The notes below the pieces were generated by a model that was not told where the DNA came from, made no database searches, and saw nothing but the letters and a program-made list of their open reading frames with translations. 64,000 nt of DNA from Coccinella septempunctata (lineage: Eukaryota; Arthropoda; Insecta; Coleoptera; Coccinellidae). Location: positions 47,022,270-47,086,269 of the forward strand of contig NC_058189.1 in NCBI RefSeq assembly GCF_907165205.1. The letters are read 5' to 3'. Below are positions 12,401 to 27,400 of this stretch, one piece after another. How positions within the stretch are numbered: position 1 is the stretch's first letter; the number at the start of each line of letters is the position of its first letter. The position numbers and the translations under genes were made by a program.

Positions 12401-15400
12401 ATATATTATAGGTGACTTATAATGTGTAATTAGTAATAAAGAGTGTTCATTCACCTGAGTACTCTCATGACTATGGTCTCCTCAGTATCATTAGGATTAC
12501 TCCTCCTTTGCGCACCAAGAGTTCTTAAAACTGATAAGATATTTCTCAGTCCGAAATCGTAATGAACCTAAAACAAAATCTAGTCAAGTGTTTCTCAAGT
12601 CAAGGTTTGAAACTTATAACCTGTTTGGAAAGTTGCTCCTCACAAAGTTGATACAAAGTGAAAAATTTTCTAGCCAGAATTATATTTTCCCGAAAACCAC
12701 AAGAGGCCAGTTTTACACGTATGATTATCTGTCTATCAGGTACCATCATAGCAACACTGCGGAACATAATTTTCAAATTCTCCGGCAGTTCTTGACGTCC
12801 AGCGTAGCCTGGATTCATCGTCAAGAATATGCCAAACTCTATGTTCATCGATACATTGTCGCCGTCCCTAGGGGAAAAATTTGAATTATTAACAAGTTGT
12901 GAGCAATACTACAGAATTATCATCTCACATAAAAATAAAGGTTGATTTTCTCTCTTTCCTAGCTTGTAAAACAATGTATATTTGTTGGGCGGCTACGGAT
13001 AGTACGGGCAATTCGATTCTGTTGAATTCATCGAAGCAACCCCAGGTTCCAGATTGTGCTAGGCCCTGAAAAAGCTCAGTAGCATTAATAATACAGAATG
13101 GAGGATATCGAGTTTCTCATCTCGTTCTACCATGGGTAGGATAGAGTTGGGCAGAGTAGGGTATGGTACTGTAGTGTGGGGTAGGGAATGATAATGTAGT
13201 GTTGGGTAGTGAAAAGTATAAGTGGAGAGTATAAGGTATTGAGGTTAGGGTTGGGTAAAGTTGTGCCTAGTCTTATAAGCCATAGCCGAAGTAGAGTGGA
13301 GTGGAGTGGAGTGGAGTGGAGTGGAGTGGAGTGGAGTGGAGTGGAGTGGAGTGGAGTGGAGTGGAGTGGAGTGGAGTGGAGTGGAGTGGAGTGAAGTGGA
13401 GTGGGGTGGAGTGGGGTGGAGTGGGGTGGAGTGGGGTGGAGTGGAGTGGAGTGGAGTGGAGTGGAGTGGAGTGGAGTGGAGTGGAGTGGAGTGGAGTGGA
13501 GTGGAGTGGAGTGGAGTGGAGTGGAGTGGAGTGGAGTGGAGTGGAGTGGAGTGGAGTGGAGTGGAGTGGAGTGCAGTGGAGTGGAGTGGAGTGGAGTGGA
13601 GTGGACTGGAGTGGACTGGAGTGGACTGGAGTGGAGTGGAGTGGAGTGGAGTGGACTGGACTGGAGTGGAGTGGAGTGGAGTGGAGTGGAGTGGAGTGGA
13701 GTGGAGTGGAGTGGAGTGGAGTGGAGTGGAGTGGAGTGGAGTTTTCACATATGTACACAAAAACTGGGTATCGGAGTAATACCTTTAGATTTCAGTCAAG
13801 CCATACTACCATTACGATGTAAAAACCTATCTGAAATCTGAAAACAATGTATAATAGATATATTCTCCAATCTTGAAAATCTTCATAGCCTTTACTATAG
13901 GCAACTTTAGATTTCGCCGGAACCAAAGATTCACAGGCTTTTGCGCCTTGACTTTCCACGTAGTTTGACATTTTATCAATTTTATTCCTGACAAGACTCG
14001 AAAATCAAACCATTCAACCATGATTCTCATAAACACGACCCATTCATAGCAACGTTAAAAATCCGATGAATTAAAAAATTTACAATCCTATATCAATTTT
14101 CCAATTTTCAGAACATTATTGTTTCAATCAGAAAAATCTATTAATTACAACACCGGAAATATGAATACATTCCCCACGGTTATGACAATCTCGGGAAATA
14201 TACTATTCATATTTCCCTTGTTGTTATAATAGCTATAAAAGTCTCCAAACAACCGCAATAAAAAGTGCCTATAAGTTGAAGCAATAAAAATTGCTTCAAC
14301 ATAAAGCGAAATTTGAAATTGTTAACACACCACAATTTACGTGAATTGTAGACCTGTACCTGCACCAATTCGAAGTTTGAAAATTTTATGAAAACCAGCT
14401 GAATTGACTGAAAACAACATGCTTTGTTCTTGTACATAATCGAAATATGCACATTTGCATAACTCCGCTTTAAAAATTAGAGGTACTGATAAACAACATA
14501 TTGAAAGGACGGAATTGAACCAAGTACCTTGAAAATCCTTCCAAGTCCTTTGAAATCCATCTGGTCAGAACAATTGAAGACTACAACGAACTTCCCAAGA
14601 GCTCTTCCCATATCTTTGACTGTTTCCGTCTTTCCAGTACCTGCTGGTCCAGCTGGAGCTCCTCCCATATTAATCCCTGGATGTCAAAAATATTTTATCT
14701 GCTCATTGTCGGATTCAGTGACGGAATAATAGTGAAAATATAAGGCCTACTATTCGAGTTTGTGGCAAGGAAATTGTATATTCTATCTTCTAGGAGGATA
14801 TACAGTAGCTGTCTTTTATTTGCAATTTTATAAAATATATCAAGCGTTCAAAAAAAAACCTTGTACCACTAAATAATAAGCAGATTTGAAGTACGTGGAT
14901 AATTACATACATTTTTAGTGTACTTGTCGACGTGAAGAATGCCTAGCAAGTTGTCGCAGAACGAGAACAGGGAAGGGAGAGGAAATTTCATAACGAATTC
15001 ATCATGATAAGATTCTCACTATTATAACTTGAGGGCTTTAATTAGTTTATGGTCGTAAGATGACAAAAACCAATTATTTAGTCGCAGACAGTTTTAATAA
15101 GTTTCATCATTAAGACCACATGTAATGGAAGACATCTGGGCGAAAAAGATGGGTGTTTAACCTAACTCGAAATAAAAATTATACTCACTTCGAGGGTTCT
15201 TGAGGAATTTAAGGAATTAAGGCTGAAGGACTTCGGTCGATGGCCAATAAAGAACAGTTATTATTATTATTTAAGTTTTATTTGATCTCACTTTTTTAAT
15301 CTTCACTCATGCAACTCTCGATATGAACTCAAGAACGCTAAACGCAGCCTACCGCATTATTCATACTTCTTTTTTTTTGTGTATAAATATCTGAATCAGA

Positions 15401-18400
15401 CACAATTATATACTTGTTGTAGTCTACAGTGTTTAACTTTTTGTTTATAAAATCATGATAATTTATTTTTCGTCGACCTGAACAATAAATGATATTACGT
15501 AATGATTTCCGAACGAAAAGTCGACTATTTTTGAAGGCAAGTACTTTTCGTCCGCATACACTTTTCATCCGCAAACTCTTTTCGTCTGGCTGTTGGTCAC
15601 TAAGATACCAATACTAGATAAAGGGGCGATTGAACGTGTGACTCGGTCATTAATTGCTTTTTGCTTTTTGCTTTTACTGACGGGCTAACATACAGGCTAT
15701 CAAGTGTTGTTCTGAGAAGAAGGATCCTGAATAGCAACAAAATCGAAGAAGCTCGCAAAAAAATAGGTACAAGAAAGTAGAGGAAAAGAATGATAACATT
15801 TGGGTAATTACATATCGCCTGGGCCAAAGTGATATAGCATCTGTCCGTTAGAGGTGTTATAGCTAATCGTTCAGTTATACCAAGATATTCATCTTGATAT
15901 ATGAATATAACATCTGTTATCCTGACAGTTGTTTCATCGGTGTCTTCATTGAAGTAAAATCTACTCTGTTTCTGCCATTCGAAATCTGTCAAGTACCTAA
16001 TTCTTAATTTGACTATGTTGTCAAATATATCCCTGCGAACAAAGTCATATCAATAAAATTTTAATTAATTTCGTCACTTGCTGTCACAAAACCTCTGATG
16101 GACATGAATAGTAACCATAGTTTCGAATCGTACTCTTTCCATTTTGGATAAATTTTTCGAAGTTAAGTCTATGAGAGCATTGAGGAGATCTAAGAATTTC
16201 TGATTGGTATTCTTCATAATCATGCGATCAATTTTGCATTTCCTCAAGGCTAGCTCTGCATTCGAAGTCCACAGTAATTGTAGTCCAAGAAGTCCAGCCT
16301 AAAAATTAATATTCTTAATCGATCGAGACTTACCTGAGTTCAACTGAAATTAAATTCGATAATAATTTTACATAGAGGTTCGACAGAAAATGTCGGACAT
16401 TTATAAAACTTCAGGTGAGACCTTTTATTTCTTTCCTATATATGGTTACGAGGTAGAAGATATCATCTCAGGACTACCTATTAAAAAATCAACTGGTTTT
16501 GATGAAGTTTCAACATATGTTATCGAGAAGTGTAAGATTGAAATTGCAGCAATAATATCAGAGGTCCTTATTAACATATCTGTTGAGAGGGGCAAACTCC
16601 CTAACTTTCTGAAGACATCTCTGGTGATACCAATTTATAAAAAAGATGAGCCACTGTCTATTGAATATTACCGACCTGTGGCACTGCTTGGGGCCTGTTC
16701 CGATATTGCTGGTTTTACTGGCCCGCAATCGAATAACAATAGAACTCGAACGACTGGGCCAATAGGCATCGTTTCTGAAATACTGACAGTACTGTTCAGG
16801 AATATCGGAACAGACGGTTAGTATCTTTTCCAAGATTCGTAAAAACATATTCGTCGTTCGAATCAATAAATTTCTGAAAAAACATGACATACTGGCCAGG
16901 GAGCAGCATGGATTCAGAACGGGCCACTCCATAGAAACAGCACAGAATGTGTGCAATACGTCCCAGATCATGGAGAATTTGTACTAGCATTGTGCTACGA
17001 TTCGTCACGGTCACGTGCCTTTGATTGCCTGGACTTCGACTTCATTATGGACAAACTTCAGGCTCTAGGATTAAGGGGTAAGATCAAATACTGAATAGAA
17101 TCATGCATGAACCTAAATTTGTCGTTCTAATTGAAGATTACATCTCTTCTGGATAAGATATTGATTCTGGGGTAATTCAGGGTAGTAATGGCAGCCCTTT
17201 GCTTTTATTGATATTTGCTAATTATCTTCCAAAGCACATATCAGTGGGAAGGTTATTCGAGTTTGTAGATGATGTCTCAGTTATAATTTCCGTCTCCACG
17301 CCAGACTAATTGAATAAGACCACTACTGTGGTCAAGGAGTTTAGTAAGAGGTGGTCTACGAACAAACTGATACTGAACCATGCTAAAACTGTCTGTTTTA
17401 ACTTTCACAAGAGTTTAATTACTCAAGAAGAAAACATAGCAGTGAAGATTAATAATGAGCACATATTGAAACCTAAAAGAACAGCCAAATTTTTGGGCAT
17501 TCATCTCAATGACACTCTCAGTCGGGCAGACCATGTAGAAGAAGCGTGCAGAAACATGAATAGTGGTTATTATACATTGATGAACCTAAAGAACGCTATC
17601 AACCAGGAGGGACTCCTTAGCGCATACTACTATATATTCTAGCTAGAATGAGCTCCAATATTATCGCTTATGAAAGAGCCACAGAGAGCAAAAGCATAAA
17701 AAAGGGTTATACGCTTAATGTTTGGCCTGGATCTCCTGGAGTCTCAATGAACAACTTTCAGACAGCAAATAATTATGAAATTCACCTGTATATATCTCCT
17801 AAAATACATCATATTGAGAAAATTGGAGATGTATATAACTACGACACAAGAAATCGCAGTCAACTAAAATTCAGCAAATTTGCATATCAGGCGCATAAGA
17901 ACACATAGTACTCAGGCTTAGCTTCGAGCATAATGGGGACATCATTTTGTTAATGCTGGATGGGTGCTAATTTTCATCAAAATTATTTTTATTTGCATTC
18001 GCCAATGGAAATAACCAACAGGAAACACAAAGTGAAAAAACCAATCAAAGTTATCCACCCTGTTTTCTTTGGTTGCGACTTTTCCGGGCTTGTTGAAATT
18101 TGCTGGCTTTCTCGTTCTCCTAATTCACTTATATGTAATTATTTTTTATGGGGTCAGCTGCAGATAGGCAAGTATTCATAAAAAAATCAATGATCGAATA
18201 ATTGAATAAGAATTACGCAAGGAAATTGTCTAATCGAATGAGTGAATGCCAACTTTCTAGTGCGTATACAAGCCCGCATATTATTTCCGATATAATTTTT
18301 TTGGCATAATGATCATAATAAACAGTGAGCTATAGTCCTATTATGTGTGAATCTATGCACTGACCGACGATAATTTGAATTTTGTACTGCTATTTATGTT

Positions 18401-21400
18401 CTTAATTTAATCGTACAAATTGGAAAAATAAATGTTTCAATTTTGAATGCTGATTAAAATGTTCTGAATTCAAATATTTCTTCTTTACAAATACTTGTCT
18501 AGGTTATATTTGCATATTCCTGTTCTGTGAGTGAAACTAAAGAAATTATTGAAGATATTTTGTGATCAGATATTAAGCTGCGTCTGGATTTTCAAGACCT
18601 ACTGGGATGTCAATCATTCTTGAATGGACTATATATATATACTTCATTCAACTTTATTTTAGCAGTCGGTTGGCCATGGAAATTTGACACATTTCACTCT
18701 GTATAGTACGAAAATGTGGGGTTATGAAGCTTGTCAAAACATTTTTGGGTTTTAAATCAACGCTATGTTGCCCGTTCTACGTAAAAGTTTCTGTTATTAC
18801 GTATTTTATCACAATGTCGAATCTCTTCGGAAAATATGTGACGAACATAATTGAAGTTTATACAAACTGATTGAATACCAAATCCAGTTATTTGCATGGA
18901 AAATACAAGAGATCAGTATAATATCATAATATGCACTAGCTTGAGGAGAGTTAATGTTCGTTATCTTCTTTGGCTTACATCATTTGTAGATTTCAAAAAT
19001 ATTAACCCGAAGATGAAATGCATATGATGCAGTGGTTGGGAATGGGTATCTCCCGAAGGAATTAACAGATCATTACAAGAATGTTAAATTCTTCAACAAA
19101 AATCATCTTGCATCAATATAAGTAAAAGTAGTTGAAGGAAGTTTCAAGTTAAGATGCAACTTCACCGAATAAACAAGTAACAGGGCAACTCGCGCGTATT
19201 TGTGGCTATTCATCTTAATACATTGATGTAATAATAATAATTATAGGTATTTATTAGTACCTTAAGACATTTACATTGTATAGGACAAGTCAAATGAAAA
19301 ATAGAAAAATCAATTTTCGGAAAATTATTCTACGATGACATTCGAAAATCCTGTAGTAAACTTTTCGCATTAATTCACTCAAACATAAAATTCCCAAATG
19401 CCACCACTTTTTTGGGTCTCCCAATAGAGGGAAATTCTTTGTCATACTCTTCATTCACAATCTTTCTGATTGTGGAAATATTCAGCTGAAATATAAATAA
19501 GTCTTTTAGATTCAGATGAAACATATATAAATTCTCTTACATTGAATATGTTCGAAATCATCTTACGTATTGTGGATTTTAGAATATCAGGGTATAACTA
19601 TTTGAATGAGCGGACTTGAATTCTAAATAGCACTTCCTGAAACCCTGTCTCTTTTTTCAATCACTTTCGGCATTTTCGTAATAAAAATTGATATTAGTTG
19701 TGGCAACGGCGTTATGACATTAACGACATTTAATGAGTGCCAACCTAACTTCGTTCTAGTTACAAAAACTTGAGAAAATTATTTCATGGCCAACCGACTG
19801 CTAAAATAAATTTGAATGAAGTATAGATACGCGATTCATACAAAACGTTTTATCGTGACAAAACTTTAATTTAAAAGATTGAATACAAACCTGTCCACAA
19901 AACTGCTGAAATCCAACGACGAAATTATATTCAGGATCGTTCAGACACTGAGCCTGAGTCGCTATAACGTTTCTTACAGTTTCCTTCACGGTGATCAGCA
20001 ACTGTGTGAGCCAAGATTCTACAGCACCAGAGCATTGTACTGGTTTCTCGAATGGAACTTTTTCTCCAAGATCAGAATTCATTGCTACTATACTATCCGT
20101 CTTTTTTTCGTCGAAGTCAACCTGTTCCAGTAATTTTTGCAGTGAAAATAAAAGATATCGATTGAAATTTATTCTGGGAGGATTCTGCATTTTTTAGCAA
20201 ACTTTTTAGGGTTTTCACTCCCAATCTCTGAAACAAAATCCATTAAAAATTTAAATAAACGATTTGCTCCTGCGTAAATTCTTGCACTAATTTGTCAGCA
20301 GCAAATTAACTAGAAAAAATTGTTGCCTGACAATGAACTGAAAATAAAGAACGTTGAAATTATAATTTTCTAGTTGATTTGCTCCTGACAAATTGGTGCA
20401 AGAATTTACGCAGGAGCAAATCGTTTATTTCAATTTTTAATTGATTTTGTTTCAGAGACTAAACTAAAAAGTTTATTACAAAATAAAAGGCCTCGTGTCG
20501 CCTATTTAACGTAAAGTTCTCGTGCGCCATATAGTCTTGTCTAGAATCGAGTCTTTCATAAGACGTATACTCGTCTCTGAAGATCTTTCTCAAAACAAAA
20601 TCTTTATATCTACCCTTTCTTACATAGTAATGCATCCGTTTTTGGTCCATTATTTTTCGATATTAAGTCACGCGACAACATCCCTCAATGAGTTCTCAGT
20701 CTGGCGGCACATATATGCCAACGTTGTTCAGAGTAGTAAGTTGTCAACTTTTCATGGCATTCTGACCGTTAGTTTAGAGGCTACAGTCATTTTAGTGACT
20801 CCAGTTTTGTTATTTTCAAAACAACGAATACAAAGCTATGTCGTGTATGGATCAGAAAGTTTTCAATAAAGAAAAAAAAATACTGTTGAATACTTGAGAA
20901 GCTTGAAAAGCATAATTCTCTGCACTCGGGAAATCAGGATGATGCTGAGCATTGCAAATCTGGCAGTTCTTCAGGAAATAAACTTGGGTGAGATAACTAA
21001 CATCCTAAAGATATCAAAGGTAGTGTCTTAACAATCTTATATCGAAATTTGGGCATGCGCAAGTTGGTTTCGAAGAGCGTGCCGAGTTTGCTTACACCTG
21101 ACCAGAAACAACGGGGGGTTGACAATTCAAAGCGTTGTGTGGTTTTGTTCAAGCGAAATGAAAACCATTTGAACCCGTCATTTCGAAAAAGGCACTAGTC
21201 ACCATTTTTTAAATAATCATTAAGCCAACAGTTTTTGCGTAAAGTTTCTCTATGATTAATTTTTTTGTTTGATAAGTAATTCCAAAAAAATAATATATTA
21301 TTTTCCGTTATCACCATTGTATTTTTCGTATTAAACATATTTTTGTTGCCCCTGAAAACTTTTTATGACTAGTTTCTCAGGATCTTTTCAGAATGAAGGG

Positions 21401-24400
21401 TTCATTTCTTGCATCAGTATATAAAATGTATGAAGAGATCGTTAGCTGAGCTAAGATTTCATTCTTGTCAGTTTTGCATTTTTAAGAAAAAATCCAGAAC
21501 CTTTTTTTCCGGTGACATTTTCAGGGAGCTGTAACTAGGCGTGAGCCTTGAAAAAGAAAAATTAATGTGAAAGAGCGCCCCTCTTTTTTGACAAGGAATC
21601 ACCCCATCGTTTTTTCGCAACGATTCACATACACCATGGTCTCTGGTCACCCTGTATATCTTTTCAAATTGGAGCTGGACTATAGTCTGTTTCGGGACAC
21701 AATTTAAAGTCCATCTTCAACTCAAACTTTCTCTTATCACTGCAGCATTTCTGCACGAGACTGGAGAAGATATTGATAGAAGATTCGTTTTGTTTCCTCG
21801 AGGAAACGACATCTTCGCGCCTTGTCTTGAATAAAAGACGTAATTTGACGAGACTCGATAACGAGACCCTTATGTGCATCACCGGTAATTCGAAACTTGT
21901 ACTCACTTAACTCAGAAAAATCTATCCTTACCCAATAAATTGCATCAAATAAGCTGGGCAAATGAGGCTGTATAGAAGCTGGATTCGAACTTTGTCCTAA
22001 GATCTCCAACAGAACAGGATCAGAAATGAAGAAGAATCTTGGGAACAAGAGTCTTTTCGATTCTAAGAAGACAAAAAAAAATCAAATAAACCTCAGATGC
22101 GTTATAGATGAGATAAGATCATTACTCACCAAGGTATCCAGTTAAACTTTTTTGACAACTCTCCAATTGTTCTAGGAGGTGCGGTAGAATTTGTCCCATC
22201 GTTTCATCTCCGGTACAGCAGTCCACAGCATTTGTGACTTCATGTGCTCTAGCCATTATTTTCACCCAGGATTTATCTATGTTCTACAGTGAATCAAATG
22301 ATGAAGAATGAAATCCTTTGGAAAAAGTAAATTGTATAATACATTTGATTGGACCATTAGAAAGCAATTAGTGATTTCCAAAATTATCATTCGGGTCAAC
22401 CATTTCGGAAATATGAGAGTCCAGTTTGTGAAAAATTTACTGGTCAAAGGTATTCTTTGCAAATCGAGCATTTAAGAGGGGTCTACACCGTTTTAGTGGT
22501 CAGTTCAAAAAGAGAAAATGAATATCTTACGTCAGAAACCACTGATTTATATGGGGTTTTCATTATAATTCAATCAGTTCGTCAGCTCGGAAAGTCAAAA
22601 ATTAAACTGAAGAACAGAGATTCATTCATGTTATTAACTTGCCGAGCTGAAATTATCTCTTCTATGAATTTTCACATGAAAAAATTTCTCGAAAAGTTTC
22701 GCTATTGGCTACAATTTGTATCCTGGTGGAATTGACAAAAGACGTTCGTTAAGTGCTGCCATCTTTTCGACGAATGTGGAAACTATTGTTATATTCGTAA
22801 CTTCTACTTATCGTTCCAGTGTTCTGGCAACACCCCAGATTCTTGTAGTTTTTCCCCATTTACGCCTTATAAGGATGGCGAGAAAGTCCCGTGGTATAAA
22901 CTCCTCTTATAGTATATACCTATGTCATGTATGCGTCAACCTCATTTTTATTCTCACTTACACTGAACCTCTTCGCTTCAGCTGGCAATTGACGAGCAAT
23001 ATCTCCTCCGACAAACACCGCTTCCAAGTAGATCCAAAGATTTTGAACGAGAAGCCATTTTTCCAGAATTTCCGAAGTGTTCACTAACTTCTGAACCCAC
23101 AATTGAATATCTTTTTTGAAGGGCTGATTGTACCTTCGAAATAATTCACATGTCAAAGTCATAATCCTCATTCTGAGTTCTGAGCGGTTACTTTTTACAA
23201 GAGAGAAAATAAACGATCGCCTATTTTTTTGTTGGGCCAACTGATGTACTATATAGGTATTTCATAGTTCTACCCAAGGAGGTAGATAATTCATATAAGA
23301 AATAAATGGTTCAAATTAATGACCAAATATATAGGGTAACCCATTTTTGGGTATTTCCCTTATCTCTAAGATAGAGGATTGCGATTTTCGCGAAATGTGC
23401 TATTTTTTATGGAATTAAAAATTGCGGAATCAGAATTTTGATATCTCTTCTGGTTTTTGAGATACAGGGTCGAATTATAAAGTATCACTTTTTGTATCTC
23501 AGTTACCTTTGAACTTATCGAAAAATCCAGTGACGTGGTTAGTTTTCCTGACATTTTCGTTTTTTGTTATGTAGCAAACAAATGTTTCTTTAAATATACA
23601 GGGTGTATCCAAATAAGGTGTTCCAATAGGTGTTAGTATCACTGATTTGCTGTGGTTTGAGCCATATTTATTGATAACCAAAAATCAAAAGTTTCCGAGA
23701 TATTTGAGTTCTTGTGTTTTTCAAAAAATTTCTTACCTTACTTCATTATTCGTCAATTTTTTCTACGTGGACCAAGTTTGATTATAATTTTGGAATATTT
23801 TCATCAGAAAAAGATATGATACGTATGAACAAAGCAAAATTATCCTGTATTAGATGTTGAAAAAGAATACGTATGATTTAAAAATTAGTTTCTTCGTTCT
23901 TCGATATCCGTCATTAACTCACCTGTTGCTAAGCAATCCATTCATTATCATAGAGCTGTCTTCCAAGGCCATTATAATATCCCCTGTTTCGCTACCTTTC
24001 AGTAACAATTCACCTCTCGATTTGAAATTCGAAAATGATAAATCAGCAATTGCCCAATCCGCAATGACTTGCTTCAGTTTGGCTTCTATATCTTTCTCCT
24101 TAACAGCGCTTATGCAGATATCTTCAACGTCGTCTTTATATTGAAGTAACGGCGCTTCCACTACACCCCTTAGAGTGAACGCTGGATTATCCACGTCGAA
24201 ATTATAATGACAAACCTCTGATAGTCTCTTCCAATGACGCTCTTTCATGGCCTTCACAAATTAAAACAAGTAAAACGTTTCACATTGATACCAGATATTC
24301 ACCAGAGAATTTTTATGAATCATCTAAATAAAAATGACACTTTGGTTTCTTCTTGAAATCTAATAAAAAAAAATTTGTCTAGGTTTGTAGATCATGCAAG

Positions 24401-27400
24401 AAACTGAGGAATCACGACAAAATGAGTAAATTTACAGATTAACAACTAAAACAATTAAACTGTGGACTGAACATGAGTTTCAATGCGCGAGTTTGTATTT
24501 TCCTCATCTAATTTTATCAACACTTACTATCGAATCAGTTCTTATATACTTATTTACCTTGTTGGTCATTAGCTCTAAAAGTGGGCATGTTTCACTGAAA
24601 TCGTCGATTTTTTTCTTCAAATCTAAAAATGCGGGCCAATCCTTAAGTGCTTTGGGTAGTTTACGACATCTAGTTAAAGAAAGAATATTTAATTGATAAA
24701 AATCTATTTCTTTTGTAAAGAGAATTATGCTACATACTTAAGTGCTACAGTTAACAGCTATAAAATATGATACTCTAGAACCTAGGATGTATATCGTCAT
24801 TTTCTTTCCGGTGAATATTTTATATATTTTTTTCTTTTTGCGATACTACGTGCCAAATCTGTAGAACGAAACATCTTTTGACCGATAAGATGAAATATTC
24901 CATAAAAATTTGTACCTACTTATTGAAGATGTAAAGGTATGATGGGAATAAGTCGAATAAGAAGCAGTTTGTACCCCCATATCAACGTAGGACACAGAGT
25001 GTCGACATCCAAAAGAAGATTAGAACAGTTCACTTCAATATAGAAATATTACTGGAAATTTCACATGATCTGAATTAGTGGCTCTCAAACTTTTCATCGT
25101 TACGAAAGAATTTGGAAAAACTCTTGGGTGGTAGTGAATGCTAAGACCGAATTCACTTCATTTGTCCACTCCACTATACTCAACTCCACTCCACTCTACT
25201 CCTCTTTACTCCACTCCACTCCACTCCACCCCACTCCACTCCACTCCACTCCACTCCACTCCACTCCACTCCACTCCACTCCACTCCACTCCACTCCACT
25301 CCACTCCACTCCACTCCACCCCACGCCACGCCACTCCACTCCACTCCACTCCACTCCACTCCACTCCACTCCACTCCACTCCACTCCACACCACTCCACT
25401 CCACTCCACTCCACTCCACTCCACTCCACTCCACTCCACTCCACTCCACTCCACTCCACTCCACTCCACTCCACTCCACTCCACTCCACTCCACTCCACT
25501 CAACTCCACTCCACTCCACTCCACTCCACTCCACTCCACTCCACTCCACTCCACTCCACTCCACTCTACTCTACTCTACTCTACTCCACTCCACGCTACT
25601 CCACTCTACTCCACTCTACTCCACTCTACTCCACTCTACTCCACTCTACTCTACTCTACTCCACTCCACTCCTCTCCACTCTACTCTACTCTACTCTACT
25701 CTACTCTACTCTACTCTACTCCACGCCACGCCACGCCACGCCACGCCACGCCACGCCACGCCACTCCACGCTACGCCACGCCACTCCACTCCACACCACT
25801 CCACTCCACTCCACTCCACTCCACTCCACTCCACTCCACTCCACTACACTCCACTCCACTCCACTCCACTCCACTCCACTCCACTCCACTCCACTCCACT
25901 CCACTCCACTCCACTCCACTCCACTCCACTCCACTCCACTCCACTCCACTCCACTCCACTCCACTCCACTCCACTCATATTTCTGGTTTCAACTTTTGAT
26001 GAGCATAGAAAAATATAGCATCATATGATAACCAGTGTCTCTTTTTATAAGTCCTTTCATTATTATGAAAATTTATGAAATATTTCTTGATTTAAATTTT
26101 GTGAAAATTGGTAAAAAGCATAGAAAGAATGACATTGCCGGAAGGAGATTGCTTTTGTTATAGGAAACTCTATTTTTCTGTGCTCGTCAAAAGTTGAAAC
26201 CATAGAAATATTGGGAAAAAGTGTTTTTGACCATTTTCTATTATTTATATTGATACAAACCATATGATGTTTTATATTTTTGAAATCAGTAAAAATTAAG
26301 CTTTCAAGAAATTGCGCAGAAAACTAGTGTTCCCATTTAAAAAAACATAACTTTGGGTCATAGCGCCGTAATTAAAAATCCTGCTAAAAATGCGAGCACG
26401 CCACTGGATTCTACGTAAAAAAGTGCCTGTATAATGTTTCAATTTCAGAGCTCTATCATCAGTATTAGCGGAGATATAAATTTATTTCGATATCGCCATT
26501 TTTCCAATTTTTGCTTATATCTCGAAAACAAAAGAAAGTGGCCAAAAATCACTAATACCATTGTAAGTTTCTCAGAAAAAGAGAACGAAAATGGGGTATC
26601 AGATTTTGTCTATCTTCTCTGGTTTGAAAGCTGTAGTGCTAAAACATCGAAATTTGCCCACCCTGTACAGATATATTTCAGATTGCACTATTTTAAGTAA
26701 CGAGAAGTGAAAATGTAATTTTTCATACCCACCTAGACAGAGGATTCATAACTTGTAGGAAAAATTTGGTATCCTGATGAAAATTGAAAAGTTATGCTGA
26801 AATATAACAAGGAATTTTCACGTCCAAAAATGTCCTTTTTGCTATCTTTATAAATCTTGGAATATAAATTTATGATCTACTTTGCTATACAGGGTGTTTC
26901 CTAATTGAATGTCAATATTATTTGGCGTAATTTTTGGGCCCATTTTAAGAAGAAAACTTCATATAAACATATGTCCTAAACGTCTTACCTTTTGAGATAC
27001 AGGGTGGTATTATTTAGACAGTCAGTAGCACGCCACTGACTGTATTCAACTATGAGCAAATTTGATATCTTGAATTTTTGAGTCCGACCCACGGGTTTCA
27101 TCTAAAAAAATAAAATCTACGTATGTCTCTGCATGGTGATATTGTTATATGTATACTTCATTCAAATTTATTTTAGCAGTCGGTTGGCCATGAAATAATT
27201 TTCTCAAGTTTTTGTAACTAGAACGAAGTTAGGTTGGCACTCATGAAATGTCGTTAACGTCATAACGCCGTTGCCACTACTAATATCAATTTCTATTACG
27301 AAAAAGCCGAAAGTGAGACAGGGTTTCAGGAAGCTATTTAGAATTCAGGTCCGCTCATTCAAATAGTTATACCCTGATATTCTAAAATCCACAATACGTC

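Noticed and set aside
13291..13742. CRISPR-like array
   Set aside because: Units are contiguous 5-mers without spacers in a eukaryotic genome; simple satellite.
13209..13841. Long open frames in every phase on both strands (Trp-Ser-Gly-Val-Glu and His-Ser-Thr-Pro-Leu repeats)
   Set aside because: They follow directly from a 5-bp satellite with no stop in any frame; not genes.
20522..20869. 115-codon plus-strand frame as a gene
   Set aside because: No recognisable motif or splice context; lies in an AT-rich intron.
25128..26028. 296-codon open frames over the second array
   Set aside because: Same pentanucleotide artefact.
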